Numbered from the stretch's first letter, positions 16,882 to 25,631 are shown. The stretch is 64,000 nt of DNA from Clostridium punense (GCF_017874425.1 NZ_JAGGLL010000009.1:83395-147394), one strand, 5' to 3'. Notes: generated by a model not told the origin, from the sequence alone. Program-made: numbers and translations.

Positions 16882-17699
16882 CCTTTAACCCTCTCTTTAA
16901 ATGATATTTTCTTATTTTGTCTACTTTTCATGATTTTAACCAATATAGTTCTAAGTTTCTCCTTATCATAGTTTCTAAGGAGTCTTCCGTTAACAGCTAA
17001 AGAAATTACCCCTGTTTCTTCTGAAACTATTATAGTTAAGCAATCAGTGATTTCTGTAACTCCGATTCCTGCCCTATGCCTTGTTCCCAACTGTTTATTT
17101 AACTTATCATTAGCAGTTAAAGGTAAAAAACATCCAGCAGCAATAATTCTGTCATTTCTTATAATTGTAGCCCCATCATGAAGGGGTGTATTAACAACGA
17201 ATATATTTTGAAGCAGTGCAGAAGATACTTCCGCATCAATTTTTGTCCCTGTATTTATAATGTCACTTAGTCCTGTCTTTTGCTCAATGACTATAAGGGC
17301 ACCTGTCTTTTCTTCTGCTAATTGTTCCACCGCATTAACAATTTCATTGATTACTCCATGCATAACTGCTTCATCTTCATAAATAATTTTCTCCACAAAA
17401 GAAGTTCTTCCAATGTGTTCTAGCGCCTTTCTAATTTCCGGCTGAAATATAATTACTATAACAATTACTCCAATGGTAATAGTTTTCTCTAATATCCACA
17501 GAAGCATATTTAAATTAAAAAAGTCACTTATTGGTATTAATAAAAAAATTAAAATAATTCCTTTTAAAAGTTGTTCTGCTCTAGTTTCTTTAATTAGACT
17601 ATATCCTTTATAGAATATATAAGAAACTACCAGTATATCTACTAGAGAATACAAACTGAATCCTCTTAGGCTATTAAATATTACATTAAGTTCATTCAT
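16851..17699 (-). CDS. cdaA: Diadenylate cyclase CdaA
   Basis: The 282-residue membrane enzyme makes c-di-AMP from two ATP. Three hydrophobic helices (about residues 15-35, 45-63 and 66-86) are followed by a DAC domain. The domain carries the catalytic DGA motif (Asp175-Ala177 in PLHDGATII) and the RHR motif (207-209 in GTRHRAGIG). The start is ATG with GAGGTG upstream. A 160-bp MITE-like element ends 27 bp before the start codon, so the messenger probably runs through the element. Confidence 0.95.
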   Translation of the reverse strand: MNELNVIFNSLRGFSLYSLVDILVVSYIFYKGYSLIKETRAEQLLKGIILIFLLIPISDFFNLNMLLWILEKTITIGVIVIVIIFQPEIRKALEHIGRTSFVEKIIYEDEAVMHGVINEIVNAVEQLAEEKTGALIVIEQKTGLSDIINTGTKIDAEVSSALLQNIFVVNTPLHDGATIIRNDRIIAAGCFLPLTANDKLNKQLGTRHRAGIGVTEITDCLTIIVSEETGVISLAVNGRLLRNYDKEKLRTILVKIMKSRQNKKISFKERVKGWISKKDKIS

Positions 17700-17725
17700 G
17701 TAGTATCACCTCTTCTCCATATCTA

Positions 17726-17885
17726 AGGCATCTGAAAATAAATAACAAGTCAAAGATGTGGAGTATATTTTGTGATAGACAAGGAAACAGGTTCCGCAGA
17801 TAGTGGAGCTATCAAAGGGTTCTGTTGACGCAGTATAGCACAAAATAGACGAGCAGACTGACTTATTTATTTTTTGAAGATGCCT
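17726..17885. mobile_element. MITE-like element, copy 2 (160 bp)
   Basis: The inverted ends AGGCATCTGAAAATAAATAA and TTATTTTTTGAAGATGCCT are shared with copies 1 and 3. The interior aligns in reverse with copy 1 (GTCAACAGA, GATAGCTCC, TTTCCTTGTCTATC). A 64-residue open frame across the element (17706-17900) is an artefact. It lies in the cdaA leader. Confidence 0.78.
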
Positions 17886-18059
17886 ATTATAATTATACAC
17901 TAATAACCCTATTTATAATACAGCGGTGTTAATAAATATATTCGTAATAATTTATTTAACATGAATATTTTACAACTAATTATAATATAAAGAAATATAA
18001 AATTAACTTTAGACATATGAATTATTTGTGTCTTAGATTATAAAGGGGGAACCAGTAAC

Positions 18060-19064
18060 ATGAAAACTGAAAATCTACAAAAGCTTCAATTAGGTGTTAA
18101 ATACCTTGCCTTTTTTACTGTTGCAATTGGTTTATTTTTATTAAGCTATAGCTTTTTTAGTAAAACTGCTTATAAGGGCTATGATAGATATCTTGTTAAT
18201 AAAATTTCGGAAATTCAAAAAATCAATGATAAATCTAAAGATTTCACTTCGGAAGATTCCATTGATAAGGATAAGGCAGTTAAAAAACTTCCTATTATTA
18301 ACTCAGATTTAAATGCTGTAAGAAATGATTTAACCTCAAAAGCTCCTGAAGAAAGTAATGAAAACTATGATAACCTAGTTAAAGGCCTTGAAAGTAATAT
18401 TTTAATAATTCAGCAACTGGAGGCTATGGTTAATAATCCTATGGGGAAGGATATAGATAAAGCCAGCGAAAATTTAAAAACCTATGCAGACACCACAAAT
18501 AATTATTATAGTTTGATAAATATAAAAAATATAAATTTTTCTATTGGAAAGCAATTATCCTTAGCTCTTGATAACACAATTAAATACTGTAGAACCTCTA
18601 ATAATCTTTTAAAACAAGCAGAAATTAAAGTTGACCAGTACAGTAGTTTTATAACAAAGATAGATGAACTTAATACCTTATTTCAAAATAATAAAGTTGA
18701 CTACTATCCTGAAGCTTTAAAGGCAAGAAAAAATCAAGTTAGTTACGAGCTTACAATTTCTAATATAGATAGAAATATAACTACTTTTGAAACGATTAAA
18801 AAATCTCTTGAAGGCATGGTGATTCCTAATGACACCTTAGAGCTTTACAGATCCTTTAATGCTGTAATTGACCAGTACTATGACTACTTAAAAAATACTA
18901 AATATGCCCTTGCCACAGAGAGTGTTCACAATATTAATGGAGATGCTAAGGAAGAATTCTTAGATACTTTATATGTGAATTCTAAAAAATTATATAGTGA
19001 AGTAGCCGTTAAACATAAGGGCTTTTTAAAAGACTATGAAAAGTTTAAAAAGAGCAAACAATAA
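18060..19064 (+). CDS. Membrane-anchored protein of unknown function
   Basis: I do not recognise a family. The 334-residue protein has one N-terminal hydrophobic helix (about residues 14-32, YLAFFTVAIGLFLLSYSFF). About 300 charged, helix-rich residues follow, probably outside the cell and likely in part coiled coil. There is no lipobox, as its single Cys is mid-protein. AAGGGGG precedes the ATG by about ten bases. It is the only long gene read on the plus strand and is divergent from cdaA. A 40-residue secreted-type peptide follows 65 bp later on the same apparent transcript. Confidence 0.75.
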   Translation: MKTENLQKLQLGVKYLAFFTVAIGLFLLSYSFFSKTAYKGYDRYLVNKISEIQKINDKSKDFTSEDSIDKDKAVKKLPIINSDLNAVRNDLTSKAPEESNENYDNLVKGLESNILIIQQLEAMVNNPMGKDIDKASENLKTYADTTNNYYSLINIKNINFSIGKQLSLALDNTIKYCRTSNNLLKQAEIKVDQYSSFITKIDELNTLFQNNKVDYYPEALKARKNQVSYELTISNIDRNITTFETIKKSLEGMVIPNDTLELYRSFNAVIDQYYDYLKNTKYALATESVHNINGDAKEEFLDTLYVNSKKLYSEVAVKHKGFLKDYEKFKKSKQ

Positions 19065-19129
19065 TAAAATTTTATGTATTACTTTTAAAAATTAGGGCAC
19101 TATATGAAGTGAAAGAGGAGATGAGTTTT

Positions 19130-19252
19130 ATGAAAAAATTAATAATTGGTTTGTTGCTTATTGTTGGTTTTGCAGGTATACCATCCCTTGAACCTGACAC
19201 GCTAAACAGATTTAATACTGGTCGACTTCAAGTAATGAATTATATGCCCTAA
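19130..19252 (+). CDS. Short secreted-type peptide (40 aa)
   Basis: The peptide begins with Lys-Lys and a hydrophobic stretch (LIIGLLLIVGFAG), which looks like a signal sequence or single helix. A polar tail of about 22 residues ending NYMP follows. GAGGAG lies nine bases upstream of ATG 19130; an in-frame ATG at 19121 is too close to that site. It follows the 334-residue gene by 65 bp, and an intrinsic terminator follows. No family is recognised. It could be a secreted peptide or a small membrane subunit. Confidence 0.55.
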   Translation: MKKLIIGLLLIVGFAGIPSLEPDTLNRFNTGRLQVMNYMP

Positions 19253-19299
19253 ATAGATTACTCTCAAAAACACTTTTATAAACTCATATTGTAATCCTT

Positions 19300-19333
19300 G
19301 CTATGATAATTTAGTATCATAGCTTTTATTTTG
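19300..19333 (+). terminator. Intrinsic terminator of the plus-strand unit
   Basis: The hairpin GCTATGATA/TATCATAGC (19300-19323) has a 6-nt loop and is followed by TTTTATTTTG. Confidence 0.85.
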
Positions 19334-19654
19334 CTTTATTTTATTTTTATTTTTCATTTACTTGCCTGGATTATGTTTATTCTGAAGACGTTATAGGCTA
19401 ATTTTTTTTACATGTTCTTAAACCTTATATATTCTTTCTTAGTAGTTATCCTGCTAAAAAGGTTTCAGCTCCTATTTTGATCTTAGAGTTAAAAACTTCA
19501 AGTCTAAGAGTAAAAAAAGCACTAGGAGTTTATTGTTTCCCAATGCTTTAAAAATATTAGTTTCTTATAATCTATAGAATGGAATAAATGTATTGCATCT
19601 TCTATAGATAATTCTATTTTTCATTCTCTTTAATATTGGTCTTAACCCCTTATA
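19334..19654. other. Gene-free convergent gap
   Basis: The gap lies between the plus-strand terminator and the minus-strand flavin reductase stop. It holds a weak stem TCTTAGA/TCTAAGA (about 19482-19510) that could end the minus transcript. Nothing else is evident. Confidence 0.5.
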
Positions 19655-20524
19655 TTATTTATTTCTGCTTAAGTTATCAATATAAGAAACTGCGCTTAAA
19701 GCTGCTACTAAGCCTTCCCCTGCTGCTTTAATATATTGATAAGGTCTTCCTGTGCAATCTCCTGCAGCATAGCATCCTTTTAAATTTGTGGACATGTCTC
19801 TATTTACTTTTATATGTCCGTCTTCTGTTTCAAGACCCGCAACCAATTGCTTTGGAGATATGGTATCTCTTAAAATAAATACTCCATCCGCTGACAAAGT
19901 TTCATTTGAAAGTATCACTTCTCTCTTATCCCCTTGTTCTCTTATTTCCTTTGGAACTCCCTTTATAATTTCTATTCCTTCATTTAAGTTATAGTTCCCT
20001 TTATATAGAGGTACATAGTAAAGCTTATTGCAGATTTCCTTTACGTAGTTAGCTTCGTCTTCTCCACTTTCCCCTTGAGCTATAATTATTACATCTTTTC
20101 CTTTATAAAGTGGTGCATCACAGGTTGCACAATAGCCCACACCTCTACCTAAAAGCTCTTCTTCTCCTATATATGGCTTAGTGTACTCAATTCCAGTGGC
20201 CAAAATTAAAGTAGTAGCCTCATACATTTTTTCATTTACCATAAGCGCATAATAATCTCCCATGGCATATACTGCATTAATTCTTTCTTCCGTTATGGAA
20301 ATATCCATACTATTAATATGTTCTAGGAACTTTTCCTTTAAGTCATTTCCACTTATTCCATGTAAGCCTAAATAATTATCTATTCTTGGGGCTTTAGCAA
20401 GCTTAGTACTTAAATTATTTGTTCCAAATATAATTACACTCTTATTTCTTATCTTACAGTTGATAGCTGCCTCAAGCCCCGCCGGTCCTGTACCTATAAT
20501 TGCTACATCATATCTCTTTTCCAT
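19655..20524 (-). CDS. Thioredoxin reductase-like flavoprotein, probably not NADPH-dependent
   Basis: The 289-residue protein has the thioredoxin-reductase fold. The FAD motif is IIGTGPAGLEAAI (residues 9-21), the redox pair is CATC (132-135) and the second FAD motif is GCYAAGDC. The usual NADPH loop GGGxSAxEEA is replaced by AQGESGEDEAN, and the following arginine-rich HRR segment is replaced by VPLYKGNYN. Loss of both matches the ferredoxin-linked (FFTR) or deviant type described in clostridia. A thioredoxin gene lies directly upstream. Electrons would come from reduced ferredoxin; this is inference. Confidence 0.82.
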   Translation of the reverse strand: MEKRYDVAIIGTGPAGLEAAINCKIRNKSVIIFGTNNLSTKLAKAPRIDNYLGLHGISGNDLKEKFLEHINSMDISITEERINAVYAMGDYYALMVNEKMYEATTLILATGIEYTKPYIGEEELLGRGVGYCATCDAPLYKGKDVIIIAQGESGEDEANYVKEICNKLYYVPLYKGNYNLNEGIEIIKGVPKEIREQGDKREVILSNETLSADGVFILRDTISPKQLVAGLETEDGHIKVNRDMSTNLKGCYAAGDCTGRPYQYIKAAGEGLVAALSAVSYIDNLSRNK

Positions 20525-20639
20525 TATCTCACCTACTATTATATATTTTTTCCTTTAAATAATTTTTAGTATTCCCAATTGCACTATGTATAATGTTAGT
20601 ATTTTTAGTCTTTATAACCTTAACTTTAATTATCAGTAA

Positions 20640-20671
20640 AATAATACACCACTTAAATGTATTAAGTGGTG
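20640..20671 (-). terminator. Terminator-like hairpin after the thioredoxin gene
   Basis: The stem CACCACTTAA/TTAAGTGGTG (20647-20671) is followed on the minus strand by TATTATTTTA. It lies just beyond the thioredoxin stop and would reduce read-through into the reductase gene. Confidence 0.7.
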
Positions 20672-20678
20672 GTATATT

Positions 20679-20990
20679 TTATACGTACTTTTGTAATGAC
20701 GCTTTTAATTGCTCTTTTGGTTTAAAACCTACCATAGTTTCTACTGGATTTCCATTTTTAAACACCATTAGAGTTGGTATGCTTGCTATTCTAAATTCTT
20801 GAGCTATAAGTGGATTATCATCTACATTAACCTTTGCAAATATGATTTCTCCCATTTCATTTGAAAGTTCCTCTACAATTGGAGCCACCATTTTACATGG
20901 TCCACACCATGGAGCCCAAAAATCTACTACCACTGGTTTATCAAAATTAGCAATTTCAGTTTTAAAGTTGATATCTCTTAATTCTATCAT
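20679..20990 (-). CDS. trxA: Thioredoxin
   Basis: This is a 103-residue thioredoxin with the active site WCGPC (Cys29 and Cys32), FWAPWCGPCKMVAPIVEEL, the cis-proline loop ASIPTLMVF and a C-terminal GFKPKEQL. It is a cytoplasmic disulfide reductase. I moved the start to ATG 20990, because AGGAGGT lies ten bases upstream; the longer frame has no site. It pairs with the downstream flavin reductase, its likely electron donor. Confidence 0.93.
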   Translation of the reverse strand: MIELRDINFKTEIANFDKPVVVDFWAPWCGPCKMVAPIVEELSNEMGEIIFAKVNVDDNPLIAQEFRIASIPTLMVFKNGNPVETMVGFKPKEQLKASLQKYV

Positions 20991-21203
20991 AGTAACATAT
21001 ACCTCCTGTAAAATTATAAAATAAATAATGAGCAAATTCATTTATTTATGAAAATTAGCCTTGTTTATAAAGCTCTAGGATATGGCTCTATTTTGCATAT
21101 AATCCTTTTTTATTAATATAAACTTATTCTTATATAGGACTATTTAAAGCTAATTTATTAATATTATTTTGTTCTAAAATTATATTAAAATACTAAGCAA
21201 ATA

Positions 21204-22508
21204 TTACTGATTTATTATGCTTTTAATAATTGTATTATTGTATTGGGAGTCACGATACTCATTGGCCAGCACATTTGCATATTTTTTAGATTTTTCTTTG
21301 TCTATATCTTTATTTATTATAGCTAAGCTGTAAAGGGCTGCCTCAAAATAGTCTCCTTTACTATATTTATTTAGGTAAAGCTCATAATACTTATTGGCAT
21401 TTTCAACATCATAGATCTTTTCATAACAAAAGCCTAACATATAAGTCATATGGGGGTTTAAGTAACTTTCCTCACTATATTTAAATACTTTATTAAAGTT
21501 CACCAAGCCTTGCTTATAATCATTATTTTTCACAGCATCCATTCCTAAATTGTAGAAATGGTCTACTCCAGAAGCCTTGATTTTCTCTTCAACTCTTATT
21601 AATAAAGCTTTTTCATTTAAGTTGAGACTTTCCTTATTATAGGTTTCTAAGTAATTTAATAATAATTCATAGTTATTGCCTTCTAAGTCCCTTTGCACTG
21701 CTTCAAAGTTAAAGGATGGCTGTATTTCTTTAGCTGCATTACTTTCATCCTGATGCAGCTTAGGTGCTTCTTCCTTAAATTCCTCACTAACATTGTCCCT
21801 ATTAGAAGAGTTTTCAGAACCTCCTATAGATTTATTACTGTCACTACTCATATTGTTTTGTTCTACTTTAATTTTGGTAAATTTATCTAATATATTTAAT
21901 GATTTTATCATATCTCTATTAATATAAACAAATGTTAAAACTATCAATAAAACTCCAATAAGACATGCCATATATATTTTTCTGCTGTTAACTTCCTTTT
22001 TTATAACTCCAATATCTTGTAAAGTTTTTTTTGTGTTTAATGCCATATCATTAGACTTATCTATTTTTAAAATCTCATTAATATAATGATTACATTTATC
22101 ATATTCACCTAACTTCATATAACAATAAGCTAAATAATTCCAAAGGTTTAGTACATTAAAATGAGATTTTTCGCATCCCTTAAATAGTTCTAGGGCTTGA
22201 TGAATCTTAATTTCTTTGTATAAACTTACCCCTTGAGTAAAAAGTTCCAGAATTTCCTTATCCTTTTTACTGTCGTCTAAATATTTTTTAGAAATTCCAT
22301 CACCGTTCAGCTTATAGTTAATTCTCCAAGTCATTTGGGCTTCTTCTAAATTTCCTTTAACATAGTGTATTAATCCTTTTAAATTTAAGGCTGGTGAATA
22401 ATCCCTGGATATAAATAAGCTTTTTTCACAATACTCCAAAGCCTTTTCAATATATCCATCACAATAGTATTCCATTGCTTTTGCATAGTACTTTTTTGTT
22501 TTCTCCAT
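21204..22508 (-). CDS. TPR-repeat membrane protein
   Basis: The 434-residue protein has N-terminal tetratricopeptide units (residues about 1-165, for example ALEYCEKSLFISRDYSPALNLKGLIHY). One membrane helix follows (about 183-203, ACLIGVLLIVLTFVYIN), then a low-complexity Asn/Ser/Glu linker and a second TPR block to the end. The C-terminal part is probably outside the membrane. The start is ATG 22508 with AGGTGG; the longer frame is unsupported. TPR proteins are scaffolds and the partner is unknown. It is a single gene. Confidence 0.8.
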   Translation of the reverse strand: MEKTKKYYAKAMEYYCDGYIEKALEYCEKSLFISRDYSPALNLKGLIHYVKGNLEEAQMTWRINYKLNGDGISKKYLDDSKKDKEILELFTQGVSLYKEIKIHQALELFKGCEKSHFNVLNLWNYLAYCYMKLGEYDKCNHYINEILKIDKSNDMALNTKKTLQDIGVIKKEVNSRKIYMACLIGVLLIVLTFVYINRDMIKSLNILDKFTKIKVEQNNMSSDSNKSIGGSENSSNRDNVSEEFKEEAPKLHQDESNAAKEIQPSFNFEAVQRDLEGNNYELLLNYLETYNKESLNLNEKALLIRVEEKIKASGVDHFYNLGMDAVKNNDYKQGLVNFNKVFKYSEESYLNPHMTYMLGFCYEKIYDVENANKYYELYLNKYSKGDYFEAALYSLAIINKDIDKEKSKKYANVLANEYRDSQYNNTIIKSIINQ

Positions 22509-22723
22509 AAATTCACCACCTAAAAATAATAAAATCTCACTTATATAATATATCAAATTTTGACAATAAAAGATATATTGAAAATTTCGCAGAACAAATG
22601 CGTGTTTTCATACGCTCTTTTAAATAGCTTGCGATTACTTACACTTTTTGCACACCTCTGAAACACGGTAAATACAAGTCATTTAAGGTACTTTTTCGGA
22701 TAAAAAAGTTGAATTCCTTATAT
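22509..22723. other. Gap upstream of the TPR gene
   Basis: No gene is evident. A stem-like GCGTGTTTTCATACGC (22601-22616) lies in the gap and may form a small hairpin. Confidence 0.4.
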
Positions 22724-22753
22724 AATAAAAAACTCACCTAATATTTAGGTGAG
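22724..22753 (-). terminator. Intrinsic terminator downstream of the small membrane genes
   Basis: The hairpin CTCACCTAA-TAT-TTAGGTGAG (22733-22753) is followed on the minus strand by TTTTTTATTATA. It lies about 100 nt after the 65-residue gene. Confidence 0.88.
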
Positions 22754-22850
22754 ACATTAAGGTATTATTTTAACATTTTATTTTCTTTATTTGAATCTAA
22801 TTGTAATTACTCCATCTACAACCTTGTTTTCATCAAAAATCGATTTCACT

Positions 22851-23048
22851 TTATAAGTGGAATAAAATATCTACTACATCCTTAAAAATTCCGCAGCGCC
22901 AGCTTCTGTAAATTCCTATACCTAAAGCTATTGTTCCAACTATTGTTAGAGTTGTTCCTAGGGCAGCACTTACATCATACTGAAACGCAAAATAAAAACA
23001 CCCTATTGCTATGAATATAAATACCAAACATGATAATACTTTTTTCAT
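22851..23048 (-). CDS. Small membrane protein (65 aa)
   Basis: I do not recognise this protein. It has two predicted helices: residues 3-22 (KVLSCLVFIFIAIGCFYFAF) and about 28-47. The C-terminal tail GIYRSWRCGIFKDVVDIL is basic and then amphipathic. GAGAGGGG precedes the ATG. The tail pattern resembles the two small neighbours upstream (GLFRGTRSEKFRDVFNL and RKMGLRYKKIREVLG). The three could therefore be diverged relatives. Confidence 0.55.
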   Translation of the reverse strand: MKKVLSCLVFIFIAIGCFYFAFQYDVSAALGTTLTIVGTIALGIGIYRSWRCGIFKDVVDILFHL

Positions 23049-23182
23049 AATATACCCCTCTCTTTTTGATTTTTAACCCAATATGAGCTTTTTAAATTCA
23101 CTACGGCCTTTAAAGCCACTTTCAAACTTCTGGATTTCCCCATGTTAAAGCAATATTATCTTATAACTTATTTAGTTTAATT

Positions 23183-23536
23183 TTAATTCATCTTCTTAAA
23201 GTAACTTGAAAGATTAAAAAATAAAAACCTATACATAAATAGCCCAAAAGCTATGAACAAAACAAAATTTAACACATAAAACTTATCGAGAAAAAAATCA
23301 CTTTGATATGTTAAAAAACTTACTAAAAAAGCACCTAGGAATTCCACTTTATTTTCCTTACTTTCTAATTTGTAAGAGAATTTGTGCAAGTTAAATACAT
23401 CCCTAAACTTTTCAGATCTAGTACCTCTAAAAAGACCAATTGATAGACCAACTACCACTAACACAAGTGTTACAGATGCCTTTGTAATTAGTGCCCATAA
23501 ATTTAACAAAACTAGCATTATTATAATAAAACTCAT
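23183..23536 (-). CDS. Small membrane protein (117 aa)
   Basis: Family unknown. The N-terminal hydrophobic part (about residues 2-35) ends in GLFRGTRSEKFRDVF. A soluble loop follows, then two hydrophobic stretches near the C-terminus (FLGAFLVSFL and NFVLFIAFGLFMYRFLFF). GGGGGA lies upstream of the ATG. It lies between the 65- and 77-residue membrane proteins in the same direction. Confidence 0.5.
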   Translation of the reverse strand: MSFIIIMLVLLNLWALITKASVTLVLVVVGLSIGLFRGTRSEKFRDVFNLHKFSYKLESKENKVEFLGAFLVSFLTYQSDFFLDKFYVLNFVLFIAFGLFMYRFLFFNLSSYFKKMN

Positions 23537-23593
23537 CCCAAGATCCCCCTAAAAATACATGAGAATTTTATTTCTTTTTATTAAATTGATTGT

Positions 23594-23827
23594 TTAATAT
23601 TTGTCGCCATCCTTACAATTAAAATATAAGTAAAAGTTATCCCCTAGAACTTCCCTAATCTTCTTATACCTAAGCCCCATTTTTCTGCTGGTTTGTATAG
23701 TTGGATATAAGGATAAAATCCCAACAAATACTGATAAACTATAAATAAAATTCTCTGCTCCAAAAACATCAAGGGCCGATAAAAGGCAAAAGATAAATTC
23801 GATAGCTACAATTAGAGCTGTTGTCAC
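23594..23827 (-). CDS. Small membrane protein (77 aa)
   Basis: Family unknown. Two hydrophobic segments (about residues 4-22 and 27-43) precede a basic segment, RKMGLRYKKIREVLGD. The start would be GTG 23825-23827, and the nearest GGAG is about 16 bases upstream, which is poor. The frame has a stop just upstream, so a longer product is not possible. It may be weakly expressed or decaying. Confidence 0.4.
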   Translation of the reverse strand: MTTALIVAIEFIFCLLSALDVFGAENFIYSLSVFVGILSLYPTIQTSRKMGLRYKKIREVLGDNFYLYFNCKDGDKY

Positions 23828-23854
23828 TAAAATTTAACAACAGCTCCGATAAAG

Positions 23855-23986
23855 TTATTCTTCTATACTTTCTTTTTGACCATTTTTTTCTTTCTTAGTA
23901 TGCTCCTTCGATGTTAAAAAAGCTACTATTATAATCATCAAAATCGCAGCTACTGTAATTAAACACTTAAACGTTATGTGTCCCAT
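23855..23986 (-). CDS. Very small membrane protein (43 aa)
   Basis: The frame encodes one hydrophobic helix (LITVAAILMIIIVAFL, about residues 8-23) and a charged tail rich in Lys and Glu. GAGGGAG lies directly before ATG 23986, closer than ideal. It starts the run of four tiny membrane genes. Function unknown. It could be spurious, but the topology is coherent. Confidence 0.4.
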   Translation of the reverse strand: MGHITFKCLITVAAILMIIIVAFLTSKEHTKKEKNGQKESIEE

Positions 23987-24594
23987 TCTCCCTCAACCGC
24001 CTACCCCTTAAATGTATTTCATACTGAATTAAACAATGCACAATCTTATTTTTTAAAGTAACTTTAGAAAAAACTAACTCTCACCCAAATAAAATTCTTC
24101 AATTATACTTTAAAAACATGGCAAATTTAAATTTCACTAGATTATACAATTATTATACTTAATAAAACACATTTTCGCAACGTAATTCCAAATTATTTTA
24201 TTGCATATTTTTCCTCGTTGTTTATATTCCTATATTTTTTATATTTATGACACTTTTATTTATAATTTTACTTTTATACTCAAATTAAAGCAACTCAGTT
24301 TAACCTTATTAACGTTTCTCATTTATTGAAGCCATAGGTTAAATATGTAAATTATCTCATTAAATTCATGGATATCTTTCTCAATTTAAGGAACCTTTTA
24401 GGAGACTGAACTTATAACTAATGGATAAATTTATTCAATTTTTTTAACCCCTGAAAGTCTATACTACATAGAACTAATGTCAGAACCTACCTTGGTTCCA
24501 TTAAGACTTTTCTAGTATTAATAAAACTTATCATAAATAAGTTAGACTTTTTCTAAGAAGTTATCTACAAAAGGCTTTTAAAACTTACTTCTAA
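23987..24594. other. Gene-free gap (about 600 bp)
   Basis: The gap is AT-rich with no supported gene. It contains repeat copy D (24451-24511). I could not place a promoter for the small membrane genes with confidence. Confidence 0.5.
24451..24511. repeat. Dispersed stem-like repeat, copy D
   Basis: It reads GAAAGTCTATACTA, later ACCTACCTTGGTTCC, then ATTAAGACTTTTC. The two ends, AAAGTCTA and TTAAGACTTTT, are complementary apart from one mismatch. It shares the CCTACCTTGGTTC core with the other copies. Confidence 0.4.
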
Positions 24595-24642
24595 TTAAGA
24601 TTAAACCCCATGAAGCTTTCCTTTTTAGCTTCACGGGGTTTT
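24595..24642 (-). terminator. Terminator after the anti-sigma gene
   Basis: The stem AACCCC-TGAAGCT/AGCTTCA-GGGGTT (24604-24640, with one G-U pair) is followed on the minus strand by a moderately T-rich run. Confidence 0.65.
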
Positions 24643-24661
24643 AATTGCTTTTATATTACTA

Positions 24662-25615
24662 TTATTGTGTATCTACTTGTTCCTTATAGCTATTCATAGC
24701 ATCATCATACATAGCCTTTGTTATTTTTAACTGATTTCCTTCTCTTACTACTGACTTAATTCTTTCATTGCTTCCTTGAACTTTATAAACTAAATATTCT
24801 TCTCCAGTTTTCACATTAATCAACTGAACTTCTACGCCATTTATTAATGTTCCATAGCCTAAACCATTAACAACTATTAAATTCTCATCATCATACCAGT
24901 TTATTAACAGTGGTGAGCTTTGTTTTCCATCATCTTTAATAGCATACTTATACATTGTATTACTATCTTTATCTTTTATAAATATTGTACCTATACCTTC
25001 TTCTTGAGCATTGTTTCCTTTGCCTTCTATAGTTGCTTCTAAATTTTTAGCAATCTTCCAAGTAGAATTGAACTCTATTTTTGTATCCATTGGAACTTTT
25101 GTCATATCATACTTATCTACTTTTTCTCTATCTTGCACTTTAGCATCACTTGTTATATTAGTTACTTCATTATTTACTATACTTTCAGTACTTTCATTTT
25201 TGCTTGGTTTTGCAACATCAGTAGCCTGCTTTGTTTGTAATGAAGCTGATTCTTTATTTGCACCACTTCCTAAATATTTTGTGGCCATTGGTGTTAAGAA
25301 ACCTAGAAGAAAAAATACTGCTGCTATTGCAATACCCTTCCCATAATTGCTTTTTCTTTTCATAATCTTAAGTCCTCCCTTGTTATACTTTTCTCTGTCG
25401 ATTGAAGCCATAATTTTATTTCTAGAACTATTAAAATTCATATTTTCCAGTTTAAGCTCTTCATTAAAAGCTTTATCAATTAAAATTTCTTCCTCATAAT
25501 ATTTACTGCAGCTTTCGCATTCTAAAAGGTGTTTTTTTATTTCATAATCCATTTCTTCTGACAAGGTGCCATCTATATACTCAATAATTCTATCTTTGCA
25601 CTCATTACAATTCAT
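24662..25615 (-). CDS. Membrane anti-sigma factor with zinc-binding domain
   Basis: The 317-residue protein begins with a cytoplasmic zf-HC2 anti-sigma domain: MNCNECKD, then HLLECESC, which has the H-x3-C-x2-C zinc motif. One membrane helix (about residues 93-112, GIAIAAVFFLLGFLTPMATK) and a Ser/Asn-rich linker follow. The extracytoplasmic C-terminal domain (about 180-317) resembles DUF4652. It lies 16 bp after the sigma gene, so it is the cognate partner. The outside domain probably senses a signal; which one is unknown. Confidence 0.85.
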   Translation of the reverse strand: MNCNECKDRIIEYIDGTLSEEMDYEIKKHLLECESCSKYYEEEILIDKAFNEELKLENMNFNSSRNKIMASIDREKYNKGGLKIMKRKSNYGKGIAIAAVFFLLGFLTPMATKYLGSGANKESASLQTKQATDVAKPSKNESTESIVNNEVTNITSDAKVQDREKVDKYDMTKVPMDTKIEFNSTWKIAKNLEATIEGKGNNAQEEGIGTIFIKDKDSNTMYKYAIKDDGKQSSPLLINWYDDENLIVVNGLGYGTLINGVEVQLINVKTGEEYLVYKVQGSNERIKSVVREGNQLKITKAMYDDAMNSYKEQVDTQ

Positions 25616-25631
25616 ACCTTTCTCACCTCTC

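Noticed and set aside
17706..17900. A 64-residue minus-strand open frame before cdaA
   Set aside because: It runs through the MITE-like element and its inverted ends. The translation has no family resemblance or proper start site.
22780..22860. A short minus-strand frame ending VVDGVITIRFK after the 65-residue gene
   Set aside because: It is preceded by in-frame stops and lacks a start site. It could be a gene remnant but is too short to support.
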